DNA of 31,734 nucleotides from an uncultured Alistipes sp. (GTDB taxonomy: Bacteria > Bacteroidota > Bacteroidia > Bacteroidales > Rikenellaceae), in the NCBI GenBank assembly GCA_947174295.1, contig CAMWIG010000002.1:1-31734 (forward strand). The letters are read 5' to 3'. The stretch's first letter is position 1; each line of letters opens with the position of its first letter. Shown one piece after another: positions 6,719-15,426 of the stretch. The notes below the pieces were generated by a model. The model worked only from the letters and a program-made list of their open reading frames with translations. It had not been told where the DNA came from and ran no database searches. The translations under genes were made by a program, and so were the position numbers.

Positions 6719-8659
6719 CTAATGCTTCTGTGACAGATATTCCTGCTTTTTCTTGGCGATGAATGCAATAGCCGACGCAATACGCCGTCCCAACGGATCG
6801 GTATCGTTCAGTGTAGGCAGTTTGCCTTCATGTTCCGCCTGATATTTCGGCAGATAGTTGCGGTATAGTATGACAGCCTCCTCGACCGTCATGTCCGAAC
6901 GCTGCTCCTCAATGACGAACTGCACCGTGCGCAGAATCTCAGGAGTTATCGAACGCGACAATATTTCATAGGCACGCTGGAACGGATTGATGCTGTCGAT
7001 AAGATTAATCGACAGTTTGTCTATTTCGACAAACTGGTTGGCAATGCGAATGAATTTCTTGCCATCAGGTGCTGTTTCGATTTCCGAACCTTGAACAGCA
7101 GTCGATAACACGACCTGTTGGCGCACCTGCTCGACTTCATCGTCGGTCAATGCCGGATAACGCTCCTGTATGACCTTCGGAATCAACACTTGTGTAATCA
7201 ATTCGGCAATCGCTTCGTTCGACATGGCCTGCCGAATAATATCGCTCGACAGAATCGACGCTTTCAATTCGGTCATGTCGTTTTCGATTATCGCCCTAGC
7301 CCGAGCCGACGGTTCATGCAGGCCTTCGACCAGAATCGTGCGGTCGGATTCCGGCTGCTCTTCGTCATCGCGTTTGGTACGGAAATCCCACTTCGGAGCC
7401 ATTACCTGCTCCATAAGTAGCGATGCGGTAATCGCTTTGAGCATATCGTTTACAGCTGTGCCGACCTCCTCCTGCGCAGCTTCCGGGCATGGAATCAAAT
7501 TGGTGAATTGTGCGTGCGTCTTACCCTCGCAGTCGCGCGTACACCGCCCGATAATCTGAATCACCTCGGTCAGCGAAGCACGAATACCGATTGTCAGACA
7601 GCATTCGCACCATTCCCAGTCGAAGCCCTCCTTGGCCGTGCCAAGAGCAATCAGTATGTCGAGGGCATCACGGCTTTTCATGTTGTTGAGATAGGCCTGC
7701 AACGACCGCCGCATAGGGATGTTATCCTCTACCAAATCACCGACCCGCAACAAACGGCCATCGGGTGTGCGGACGATTTTGATGAAATGCTCCGGCTCTT
7801 CATCCACCACTTCGCCGATTTGGGCGATGATGTCGGCCACTTGGTCGTGTTTGCCGGCATAAGCATCGCGCCCCTGCACGGGCGGGATATGAATCAAAGT
7901 CTTCTTGGTGGTGTCGAGAGCCTCGCGTATGGCCGTAATGTATTTTCCTTGAAAGAACGCATAACCGATACCGAGACTTTTCAGATATTTGTAGCCGTTC
8001 AGCTGCTGGTAGTAGTTGTAGTTGATTGCCGGCTGAAAGAGCTGTTCGTCTTCAGGACGCATGACCGGCACGGCATCTCCCCGGAAATAAGAACCCGTCA
8101 TCGCCATGATATGCGCCGTAGTGAAGGTAATCAACCGTCGCACCAATTCACCCAGCCCGTTATAGGCATCCGCCGAACTGTGGTGATACTCATCGATGCC
8201 GAAAAAACAGTCGTTCAGCTGCTCGTCGCCGATTTGTTTCATGGCGATACGCAGCGTCGCATGGGTGCAAACCAGAATCCGGTTCGTATCGTTCGACATG
8301 AACTCGCGGAACCGTTTTACCTTCTCCTTTTCATTTTCAGCATCGCAAAGATTGTAATACGGCGCCACTTTCCAGTCGGCAAAGAATCCGTGTTGCTTCA
8401 ATTCCGTATTGCCGAACGAGCGTCCGATTGATTTTTCGGGTACGGCGACAATCACCTTGCGAATGCCTTGATTGGCCAGTTTGTCCAATGCCACGAACAT
8501 CATGGCGCGGCTCTTGCCCGATGCGGGCGGAGCTTTCACAAGCAGGTAGCGCCTGTTGCGCTGTTCGTAGACCATGCGCTGCATTTCACGCATACCCATT
8601 GCATCGACCGCAGTCGACACGCCGGTTTGCTGGTAGGATATATCGACGAGGTTTTGCAT
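6719..8659 (-). CDS. DEAD/DEAH-type SF2 helicase of the cargo operon
   Basis: The 646-residue protein carries SF2 motifs: Walker A APPASGKS at 43-50, motif II DEYHH at 156-160 (a DEAH variant), motif III MTGS at 187-190, motif V-like GTAKEGFDW at 340-348, and motif VI QIIGRCTRD at 368-376. About 270 residues follow motif VI with no domain I can name. It probably uses ATP to translocate on or unwind DNA, as helicases of restriction and related systems do. It lies 3 bases after DUF2971 and 2 bases before the GIY-YIG gene, so co-translation is likely. The helicase/GIY-YIG/methyltransferase set resembles B. subtilis yeeB, yeeC and yeeA as I recall them. Confidence 0.88.
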   Translation of the reverse strand: MQNLVDISYQQTGVSTAVDAMGMREMQRMVYEQRNRRYLLVKAPPASGKSRAMMFVALDKLANQGIRKVIVAVPEKSIGRSFGNTELKQHGFFADWKVAPYYNLCDAENEKEKVKRFREFMSNDTNRILVCTHATLRIAMKQIGDEQLNDCFFGIDEYHHSSADAYNGLGELVRRLITFTTAHIMAMTGSYFRGDAVPVMRPEDEQLFQPAINYNYYQQLNGYKYLKSLGIGYAFFQGKYITAIREALDTTKKTLIHIPPVQGRDAYAGKHDQVADIIAQIGEVVDEEPEHFIKIVRTPDGRLLRVGDLVEDNIPMRRSLQAYLNNMKSRDALDILIALGTAKEGFDWEWCECCLTIGIRASLTEVIQIIGRCTRDCEGKTHAQFTNLIPCPEAAQEEVGTAVNDMLKAITASLLMEQVMAPKWDFRTKRDDEEQPESDRTILVEGLHEPSARARAIIENDMTELKASILSSDIIRQAMSNEAIAELITQVLIPKVIQERYPALTDDEVEQVRQQVVLSTAVQGSEIETAPDGKKFIRIANQFVEIDKLSINLIDSINPFQRAYEILSRSITPEILRTVQFVIEEQRSDMTVEEAVILYRNYLPKYQAEHEGKLPTLNDTDPLGRRIASAIAFIAKKKQEYLSQKH

Positions 8660-8662
8660 GAT

Positions 8663-9502
8663 TTATCCTCTATAAGGTATTTCCGATTTTTTTATGATTA
8701 CATGTTCGAACCCGCGTGAATCCAAAAACATTCGCAGAGATTGAGCCGAACGGTCTTGATCTTGTGTTGGTCCTATCCAAATTTCACATAATTGTAATTT
8801 ATGGAAATATACGGGAATATATGGGACAATGATATTATTCGAGACACGATATTTATAATTCATATTGAAAAAAACCAACCGAGTCTCATTTTCATATTTG
8901 TACTCCTCCCTTTTAATCGTAGCAATAATCTCTTGCAAGGTATTCGTAAAAATATCCTGAGCATCTAATAATTTCGCCTTATACAACAATGTAAATCTAT
9001 CAACAATACTATTAATATATGAAGAATTATTATATTGTTTTGTTTTACAGTATTCACATTGTACTCTGGTTGGAATAATCCGCCTACCTCTATTATAAGC
9101 AAACGCACCTGACAAGCTATTGAACACCAACATTACCCCACTTCCATTCCTACCATACATATTCCACATTGGCAAACTATCGAGTGTCTGAGAAAAAGAA
9201 ATGAATGCAGTAGACACATGATGATTTGACAAACTAAAATCCAAGTTGGGGAATTTACTTTGAAGGCTACCAACTACTTTTAAACCAAACCTACATTCAT
9301 CTTTATCATTCATATATCGACTATCTGATGCCCATAAACAAACCTGTTGGGCTTGTGGAATAGATGGGTTGTATGGTGGATTTTCCATTGGAGGAAGCGG
9401 TTCGGGCAAAATGATACCTCCGACAAGGGCCTCCAATGACGAGTAATGGTAATATCTCGCATTTTCCACATCGAAAGGATTCACTATCATATTGTTTTTC
9501 AT
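8663..9502 (-). CDS. DUF2971 family protein inserted within the cargo operon
   Basis: The 279-residue protein has the DUF2971 pattern: an N-terminal ARYYHYSSLEAL (residues 14-25), then LWASDSRYMNDKDECRFG, then AFISFSQTLDSLPMWNMYG with GSGVMLVF. The biochemical role of the family is not established; members turn up in prophages and accessory islands. The gene is visibly more AT-rich than the methyltransferase and helicase on either side, yet sits between them with gaps of 4 and 3 bases, so it appears to be a later addition to an older operon. The start at 9502 gives the best operon spacing; a second Met is at residue 5. Confidence 0.8.
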   Translation of the reverse strand: MKNNMIVNPFDVENARYYHYSSLEALVGGIILPEPLPPMENPPYNPSIPQAQQVCLWASDSRYMNDKDECRFGLKVVGSLQSKFPNLDFSLSNHHVSTAFISFSQTLDSLPMWNMYGRNGSGVMLVFNSLSGAFAYNRGRRIIPTRVQCEYCKTKQYNNSSYINSIVDRFTLLYKAKLLDAQDIFTNTLQEIIATIKREEYKYENETRLVFFNMNYKYRVSNNIIVPYIPVYFHKLQLCEIWIGPTQDQDRSAQSLRMFLDSRGFEHVIIKKSEIPYRG

Positions 9503-9506
9503 AACG

Positions 9507-12215
9507 CTATCGCTTTTTCGTCATTTTCTCGTAGAGTTTAAAGAGGTATTCCAAACACTCTTCGTCGGAGATAAATGGTTCGGCACGGTAGCAGCGTTCG
9601 ACAGCTGCATCCAACGCTTGGTGGGCAAGACGCAGGTCGAGCGGCATGGTTTCGGGGTTATACATTTCACCCAAAGTCATCTCCGTATGCAGTTCGCGGG
9701 TGTTCAACACATTTTCGGCATGTTCCACTAAATTCGCCCGCTGCTCTGCCGTGATTTTCGGGAACGGGAAAGTGTTGTAACACAATGTCGCCGAATATCT
9801 ATAATCCGTTTTCAAACGACCACCAACAGCTCGCACCCAGATGTTGTGCAGCTTCGAGGTCAATATGGCGAACAGCCAAGGCTCGGCATTGTAAACAGCC
9901 AGTGCAGAATTGGGGATAACTATTTGCGAATTATTCCCGAAATAACCAATTGGAATATATTCTCTATTTTCAGATGAATGTGCAGGAACCAATATTGCAT
10001 TAGCGGCAATATCGAAATGCTCTCGGAATTGATGCGGGCGCTCGGCCAGCTCCCGCCCTGCCTTATCCTTACTGTTCAAGCGGACTTGCCGGGTGCGTTC
10101 GATGCGTGCTGCGATATACGGATTGGCAGCAGCCCGGGGCAGTTCAGCATCATCTATCCAAAAACAGAATCGGTCAATTTGGTTGATAAATTCATAAGAG
10201 CCGCACACCCTCTTAACCAAATCAGCATCTTGCGGATATGCTGCAACAAAATCCTCTTTTTCCTGTTCCGACATCAATAAATTACCGTTGTCGTAAGGCA
10301 TACAGCCGAAACTCATCTTAGGTAATCCCGCAGGTGTTTTGTGAGTTTTGCAAACAATGGTATTGGCTCCTCCACTCAAATAAGGATTGATATTCTCAAC
10401 CCTGCGGCACTCTTGCGTCGATTCATTGTACAACTCTCTCTTGCCGACAAATTGTCCCGACACACCGACAATCGCACAGGTTACACCGGCATTGTATTTT
10501 GCATTGTTCGACCACTTGAACGACGTGCTGGCAAAACAAATCACGAGCCCCAAATCGAAAATATGACTCCACAACATGCCGACCTGCTCGCCTTGGCAAA
10601 TGGAGTTTGTCGTCACGAAAGCATAACGCGATGCGGAGTTCTTAATGTAGTTCGCTCCCTTCCAGAACCAAGAAGCGATATAATCCAGACTTTTATTCTC
10701 TTTCAATCCGGACAAAGCGATTGTCATATCCGCCTTTTGCTCCGTCGTTTGCAGTTTCGAGCCTATATACGGCGGATTCCCCATAATATAGACCTCATCG
10801 TCGGGTGTGTGAGGGCATACCTCGTTCCAGTCGAGACGACAGGCGTTGCCGCAGACGATATGTCCACTCGGCCGCAGGGGCAAAGCATTGGGCCGCGAAC
10901 TGAGTTTTTCATAGAAGATATTGTTCATCTGGTGTTCTGCCAGCCATAGCGACAGCGTAGCCGTATCGCAGGCGTATTCGTCCAGCTCGATGCCGTAGAA
11001 CTGCGTCAGCGAGATATTCGAAAATAGCATTCCCGATTGTCCGCCAGCCAATGTTTGCAGACGCCGCCAGATTTCGATTTCCAGTTCCCGCACCCGCTTG
11101 TAGGCGATAATCAGGAAATTGCCAGACCCGCAGGCAGGGTCGAAGAATTTAATCTTCCCCATACGGGCAAGCAAAGCACGCAATCCCTTGGGATTGTCCT
11201 TTTCACGAACGTACTCCTCGGTGAGCGCATCGAGAAAGAGCGGACGAATCACCTTCATGATATTCGGTACGGAGGTGTAGTGGATGCCCAATCCGGCTCG
11301 CATTTCGGGCGTAACCACCGCCTGAATCATCGAGCCGAAAATATCGGGATTGATGTCTTTCCAGTCATAATCACCGCATTTCAGCATCAGCGCGCGTGTG
11401 CGGCGGCTCAACACAGGAATCGGGATATGCGTTTTGAACAGCCCGCCGTTGACATACGGGAAACGGCTCACGATGTCGGGCATCTGTGCGCGGACGTCCG
11501 CATCGCTGATTGCCATGATGTCGAAAATACCCTCGACAAATTCGGCAAGGTCGCTGCCGTCGGCTTTCGTTCCCGATTTAATCGCGTTGGTGAACATGTT
11601 CGGCTCGGGAAACAATCCGGTATCCTCGGCGAAATAACAGAACAGCAAACGCGACATGAAGACATTGAGATTGTGCATTTGTTCCTTGTCGCGCACATCG
11701 TTATAACGGCGGATGTCGTCGTAAATTTTAGCCATGACCTCGGCCGACTTGACGTCGGCCTCCTGCTCTTCGATATTTCGGAACTTCTCGATGCCGGCCA
11801 GTGGTTTGAAAAACTCGAAATCTTTCCACAGCAGGGCGATTTCGTTTTCATAAGTGTCGTCTTCCTTCGGATCATAAGCCACGACCGACACTCCGTCGGA
11901 AACGACATAAAGGCGAGGTTCCTTCTTGACAATCTTCGCGTCGCAGCGCATGTCGTCGAGTTCGGCGTGCATATCCCGACCTCCGAACAATCCGTCGCTG
12001 TCTTGCGGACGATAGGCAAGGAGTCTCTTCTGCAAAACGGTTCTGCCGTCGCGGGTATCGTTGCCGCGCCCCTCGACAATACGAGCGATGGACGCTTCGC
12101 CATAACCGCAAAATATGCGCAACAGGTCATATCCGAATGTTTCACGAGTCGTTCGGAGCTTTTCGAGCTTTTGTTGCGCTTCTATATGTGAGAATGAAGA
12201 TTTCTTCTTTGCCAT
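9507..12215 (-). CDS. Gamma-class N6-adenine DNA methyltransferase (YeeA/MmeI-like)
   Basis: The 902-residue protein contains methyltransferase motif I DPACGSGNF at 359-367 and motif IV NPPY at 480-483, in the order typical of gamma N6-adenine enzymes. An N-terminal region of about 350 residues precedes the catalytic core. The C-terminal 350 residues contain aromatic-rich stretches such as ICFASTSFKWSNNAKYNAG, expected of a target-recognition region. I see no PD-(D/E)xK motif at the N-terminus, unlike type IIG enzymes such as MmeI, so cleavage is probably done by another gene product, with the GIY-YIG protein the obvious candidate. It is the first gene of the four-gene operon. The likely job is host DNA marking at a specific site. 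Target sequence cannot be read from the protein. Confidence 0.87.
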   Translation of the reverse strand: MAKKKSSFSHIEAQQKLEKLRTTRETFGYDLLRIFCGYGEASIARIVEGRGNDTRDGRTVLQKRLLAYRPQDSDGLFGGRDMHAELDDMRCDAKIVKKEPRLYVVSDGVSVVAYDPKEDDTYENEIALLWKDFEFFKPLAGIEKFRNIEEQEADVKSAEVMAKIYDDIRRYNDVRDKEQMHNLNVFMSRLLFCYFAEDTGLFPEPNMFTNAIKSGTKADGSDLAEFVEGIFDIMAISDADVRAQMPDIVSRFPYVNGGLFKTHIPIPVLSRRTRALMLKCGDYDWKDINPDIFGSMIQAVVTPEMRAGLGIHYTSVPNIMKVIRPLFLDALTEEYVREKDNPKGLRALLARMGKIKFFDPACGSGNFLIIAYKRVRELEIEIWRRLQTLAGGQSGMLFSNISLTQFYGIELDEYACDTATLSLWLAEHQMNNIFYEKLSSRPNALPLRPSGHIVCGNACRLDWNEVCPHTPDDEVYIMGNPPYIGSKLQTTEQKADMTIALSGLKENKSLDYIASWFWKGANYIKNSASRYAFVTTNSICQGEQVGMLWSHIFDLGLVICFASTSFKWSNNAKYNAGVTCAIVGVSGQFVGKRELYNESTQECRRVENINPYLSGGANTIVCKTHKTPAGLPKMSFGCMPYDNGNLLMSEQEKEDFVAAYPQDADLVKRVCGSYEFINQIDRFCFWIDDAELPRAAANPYIAARIERTRQVRLNSKDKAGRELAERPHQFREHFDIAANAILVPAHSSENREYIPIGYFGNNSQIVIPNSALAVYNAEPWLFAILTSKLHNIWVRAVGGRLKTDYRYSATLCYNTFPFPKITAEQRANLVEHAENVLNTRELHTEMTLGEMYNPETMPLDLRLAHQALDAAVERCYRAEPFISDEECLEYLFKLYEKMTKKR

Positions 12216-12234
12216 ATTGCTTGCCTTAATAGTA

Positions 12235-12242
12235 CAAAATTA
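12235..12242 (-). promoter_or_regulatory. Possible -7 box for the methyltransferase operon
   Basis: The minus strand reads TAATTTTG, an exact TAnnTTTG, 20 bases before the methyltransferase ATG. No good TTTG lies 19-21 bases upstream, so the call is tentative. The AT-rich stretch 12216-12311 separates the mobilization genes from the cargo operon. Confidence 0.4.
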
Positions 12243-12311
12243 ACAAATTATCCACAACTAATATGACGATAAGAGCAAATAACATCTATAATTAATCAAA
12301 AAGAGGTGGAT

Positions 12312-12950
12312 TCAATATTCTCCTTTCAGTTTGGTCGCTTTGTTATCGAGCTTCTCTGCTTCGCGTTCTTTTCTTCTCGCCTGTTCTTCCAACTGAACTT
12401 TTCGTTTTATGGTTCGTTCATAATCTTCAACATCTCTTTTCATCTCTCGGATTTTAGCGTTGTCGCGGTGTTGCTCGAATATTTCTTCCAGTTCGGCAAT
12501 GCGGTCGGAGGTCGCTTCGCCTTTCATTTTGATATAACGGTATTTCAGGTCGTTGTCGATGCGATCGTAGTTCGGTCTGGCAGTCCAATACAGCATCGTA
12601 CACAGCAGTACGATTGCCGACATCATGCCTATCATCGTCCAGAATACTCCTTTCGATTCGACGGCGAGCGATATTCTGTGCTGCACGATTCTCGGCGGCA
12701 GTTTGGCAGGAATTTCGATCGATTCGACAGATGCTTGCAGATTGTCTATACCTGTCAGCGTTTTTGCGTTGTTTCGTTCGATGCTTTCCAGCCTTGCAGT
12801 AAGTTGGGTTATCATCTCTCTTATGAGTTGCGGTAAGTCATTGCTGCCAGATTGGCTATTCTTTGCCGACAGTTCGGTTTTGATGGTTTTCACCATTGTC
12901 TCCTTGAAGTCTTCATACATTTCGTAAGACATCATATTGTTTCCTTTCAT
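12312..12950 (-). CDS. Membrane-anchored coiled-coil protein of the mobilization module
   Basis: The 212-residue protein has an N-terminal helical part, one clear membrane segment at about 102-121 (FWTMIGMMSAIVLLCTMLYW), and a long charged coiled coil at about 145-210 rich in Glu, Lys and Arg. It starts 20 bases after the relaxase stop, so it is likely co-transcribed with it. Such proteins often follow relaxase genes in Bacteroidetes mobilizable elements; a job in bringing the relaxosome to the membrane is a reasonable guess only. The annotated ATG is at 12950, but an AAAGGA motif inside the first codons lies ahead of two further ATGs (residues 6 and 7), so the true start could be there. Confidence 0.7.
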   Translation of the reverse strand: MKGNNMMSYEMYEDFKETMVKTIKTELSAKNSQSGSNDLPQLIREMITQLTARLESIERNNAKTLTGIDNLQASVESIEIPAKLPPRIVQHRISLAVESKGVFWTMIGMMSAIVLLCTMLYWTARPNYDRIDNDLKYRYIKMKGEATSDRIAELEEIFEQHRDNAKIREMKRDVEDYERTIKRKVQLEEQARRKEREAEKLDNKATKLKGEY

Positions 12951-12970
12951 AACAGATTCTTGATTTATGT

Positions 12971-14053
12971 TTATAATTTCATTTTCGGTTTGTTCGCTTT
13001 TCGGTCTCGCAGTTTGCGTTTCTGTTCCATAGCCGTTATCGCCATTGTCTCTGCGGCGGTGTTGAGGAGTGCCGTAATGCGGGCGATATGTTCTTCGGGA
13101 CTTTCGCCGGGTTTGCGTTGGAGTTGAGCTGCCGACAATCCAATAGGCGAATCATTGGGAGGTAACGGCAATGCGCCGATATTGCCGCCGAAGTTTATCG
13201 AACCGGCATCCGTTTGGCCCTTATTCCTTCCACCGCCCATATTGCCGAATAAATCGGTGAATGACGATCGATAATAGCCTATGGCCGCATGAAATCCCTT
13301 TGCAAGTGTTGCCCGATAGTAGGTTTGTTGCTGTGTTTGCGCAAAGTGCCTGTTCAGTTTCGAGTAACTGAATTGCCGATCGATTTTTGACCCAGAGAAC
13401 TCGAATCCGTTCTTGCTGAACAGCACCCCTTGTTTTTGATTGGTCGAGCCGCAATACTTATAACGCATAGCAATATCGTGCTCTTTCAGTCGAAATTCCA
13501 AGTCGTTCCAGTTTCGGGACTGAGGCAAAGCTGTTTTGATTGCATCGTATATTTCGTATTTGGTTTTGTCGGGTTCTCGCAGGCGTTCCCGTCGTACCGA
13601 TTCTTTGTCCGGTGCAAGGTGTAGCCCGTATTTCTCGGTCAGTATGCGACAAACCTTGACATTGCGGATTTTGATGTTTTTGTCCGATATGGTTTGCCCG
13701 TTGTTCCCTACCCGATTATAGACCAAATGACAGTGCGGATGCGGTTGGTCGAGATGACGCACCAGCAGGTATTGGGTATCGACAATTCCCATGCGCTGCA
13801 TATACTCTTGGGCAATATCCAGCATCAAAGCGTCCGTCATTCGCACGTCGTCTTTGGATGAAAAGGATAAGGATATATGCCCGACAGCATTCTTGATACG
13901 CGGATTAAGTAATGTTTGGTCTTTGAAGTCCTGCACCATCTCCCGAACATCGGGCGGGGTTATACCCTCGGCTGACAATACAAGTGATTGTTCTTTCATT
14001 ACATAGCCGACCGTTCCGGCGAATGATGATCCGGCGATGATTTTACCGATCAT
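12971..14053 (-). CDS. Relaxase / mobilization nuclease (NBU-type MobA/VirD2-like)
   Basis: The 360-residue protein matches the Pfam Relaxase family. A GYVMKE stretch near residues 16-21 supplies a candidate nicking tyrosine, and the three-histidine metal motif is HPHCHLVYNRV at 105-115. The C-terminal third is low in recognisable structure. The protein should nick one strand at oriT and pilot it into a recipient through a helper conjugation machine. Its start overlaps the MobC-like gene by 11 bases, implying coupled translation. The order primase, MobC, relaxase recalls NBU1-type mobilizable elements. The catalytic residues look intact, so transfer in trans could still be possible even though the integrase is broken. 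Confidence 0.9.
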   Translation of the reverse strand: MIGKIIAGSSFAGTVGYVMKEQSLVLSAEGITPPDVREMVQDFKDQTLLNPRIKNAVGHISLSFSSKDDVRMTDALMLDIAQEYMQRMGIVDTQYLLVRHLDQPHPHCHLVYNRVGNNGQTISDKNIKIRNVKVCRILTEKYGLHLAPDKESVRRERLREPDKTKYEIYDAIKTALPQSRNWNDLEFRLKEHDIAMRYKYCGSTNQKQGVLFSKNGFEFSGSKIDRQFSYSKLNRHFAQTQQQTYYRATLAKGFHAAIGYYRSSFTDLFGNMGGGRNKGQTDAGSINFGGNIGALPLPPNDSPIGLSAAQLQRKPGESPEEHIARITALLNTAAETMAITAMEQKRKLRDRKANKPKMKL

Positions 14054-14402
14054 CGCGAAGATTCCTCAACAAGCCCTCAATGTCCACGACAATAGCCGTA
14101 TGACGGGATTCTATCCCCGTAAATCCTTTCGCATGGGCGAGGCGGGTAAGTTGGTTCAGGTTGCGGGCTACGCCTTTGAGCTGGGACATGAAGTCGAGAT
14201 GTTCGCGGCGCAGACGCTCGCGCACACGACCGACGGCTATCAATTGCCGGAGAACTTCGGCTGTTCCATGACCGGAGGTGCGAACAAGCGATTTCAGCTT
14301 GAAGTAATGTTCGGCATCGAGCCGTAACGATAGCAGGTATTTTTTGCGGCGGCCCTCGCTTATGGCAGGTCGCCCGCCTTTGTTAATCGGTATTTGTTTC
14401 AT
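14043..14402 (-). CDS. MobC-like relaxosome accessory protein
   Basis: The 119-residue protein begins MKQIPINKGGRPAISEGRRK, a typical opening of Bacteroidetes mobilization accessory proteins. A strand KKYLLSLRLDAEHY resembling a ribbon-helix-helix DNA-binding segment follows, then two helices with VARNLNQLTRLAHAKG, the conserved core of the MobC family. A longer open frame runs back to 14555, but the ATG at 14402 is preferred: it keeps the oriT-like region out of the protein and matches the family's N-terminus. Such proteins bind near oriT and help the relaxase open the DNA. It ends 11 bases inside the relaxase gene. Confidence 0.85.
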   Translation of the reverse strand: MKQIPINKGGRPAISEGRRKKYLLSLRLDAEHYFKLKSLVRTSGHGTAEVLRQLIAVGRVRERLRREHLDFMSQLKGVARNLNQLTRLAHAKGFTGIESRHTAIVVDIEGLLRNLRDDR

Positions 14403-14436
14403 GGGTTGATTTCGGATTAATAGACCAGCGGGATGC

Positions 14437-14477
14437 TGCCACCGAGGTTCGGCGGCACGTTTTTGTACTACAAAAAC
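14437..14477. other. Candidate origin of transfer (oriT)
   Basis: Two inverted repeats lie end to end in the 89-base gap between the primase and MobC-like genes. One is TGCCACCGA (14437-14445) with TCGGCGGCA (14449-14457), one mismatch. The other is a perfect 9-bp repeat, GTTTTTGTA (14459-14467) with TACAAAAAC (14469-14477). On the minus strand they are followed by GCATCCCGCTGG, which is reminiscent of nick regions of IncP-like relaxases. Position beside mobC and structure fit an oriT; the nick site is not proven. Confidence 0.5.
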
Positions 14478-14491
14478 ACAAACTTGCCTTA

Positions 14492-15379
14492 CTACATTTT
14501 CATACCCCGCTTGCGTTTGGGCGCAATATGCGGTCGGGACTGTTTCGCCTGCCAATACTCGTTCAAATCCTTATGCTCCCGATAAAGATGCGACCGGTCG
14601 ATAACGGAGCTGTTCGGGCATAGCCGTTTCAAATTGGCGGTCGCTTTTTGCCCTGCCTCGTCATTATCGAAGAACGCATGAATCGTCGTATACCGGTCGA
14701 GAAACGGAATCGCTTTCGGCAGGTTGACAACCGAGTTCAGCACTGCGACATCGGTTTGCAATTGCTTTTCCATCGAGAGGTAGGAGAGGAAATCCATAAA
14801 TCCTTCGAATACGATGACGGTATCGGAACGGTTGTCGATTGTCGTAATATGCTTGGGCGATACGCCGCCCTTGAAACGTTCGGAGCGCAGTTCCCAACCT
14901 CCGGCATCATTGCGGAATCCTATCGCGAAATACTCCCTGCCATTGATTGCGTAGTGTACCTCCCGGCAATAGCCGAAAGCTATATCCGGGTCGATTTCCC
15001 GCGACGAAAGGTAGCCGACCAGAGCCGGATGACGGAGCGGCATATCGAAAAGTGTGCGAAACGTGGTGACGCTCGGAGAAACGGATGACGATACAGGCGA
15101 GGGAATATGCGTTCTCTCTCCGTTGTCCAGCAATCGGACGGCTTGCGCGAAATCGCACCGTTCCAATCGCATTACAAGGTCGAGAATCGAACCACCCTCG
15201 CCAAGTCCGAAGTCATACCATAAGTTCTGCATATAGTCCACCTTGAAACTCGGCGTTCGTTCTTCGCGCAGCGGTGAAAGATAAAGGCCGTATCGCGGAT
15301 TGTCTTTGGTCGGGTGCAAGCCTCGTTCGGCGAGGTAGGCACGAATCGAAAGACATTTGATAGCATGAATCGTTTTCAT
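14492..15379 (-). CDS. TOPRIM/CHC2-like DNA primase of the mobilizable element
   Basis: The 295-residue protein has a DnaG zinc-domain-like N-terminus (SPLREERTPSFKV and LWYDFGLGEGGSILDL, about residues 35-70) and a TOPRIM domain with VIVFEGFMDFLSYL and HAFFDNDEAGQKA. The cysteines and histidine that hold zinc in DnaG are absent, a feature I associate with the Bacteroidetes element primases. It probably primes the complementary strand of the transferred or excised element, like PrmN1 of NBU1. It lies 47 bases downstream of the excisionase-like gene on the same strand and just before the oriT-like repeats and mobC. Confidence 0.87.
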   Translation of the reverse strand: MKTIHAIKCLSIRAYLAERGLHPTKDNPRYGLYLSPLREERTPSFKVDYMQNLWYDFGLGEGGSILDLVMRLERCDFAQAVRLLDNGERTHIPSPVSSSVSPSVTTFRTLFDMPLRHPALVGYLSSREIDPDIAFGYCREVHYAINGREYFAIGFRNDAGGWELRSERFKGGVSPKHITTIDNRSDTVIVFEGFMDFLSYLSMEKQLQTDVAVLNSVVNLPKAIPFLDRYTTIHAFFDNDEAGQKATANLKRLCPNSSVIDRSHLYREHKDLNEYWQAKQSRPHIAPKRKRGMKM

Positions 15380-15426
15380 AGCAATCTATGTTCCGTGAGA
15401 AGAGGAATATTTATTCTTTCACTGAA

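Noticed and set aside
14403..14555. N-terminal extension of the MobC-like frame
   Set aside because: The extension overlaps the primase gene and the oriT-like repeats and does not look like the family's N-terminus; MKQIPINKGGRP is the usual start.
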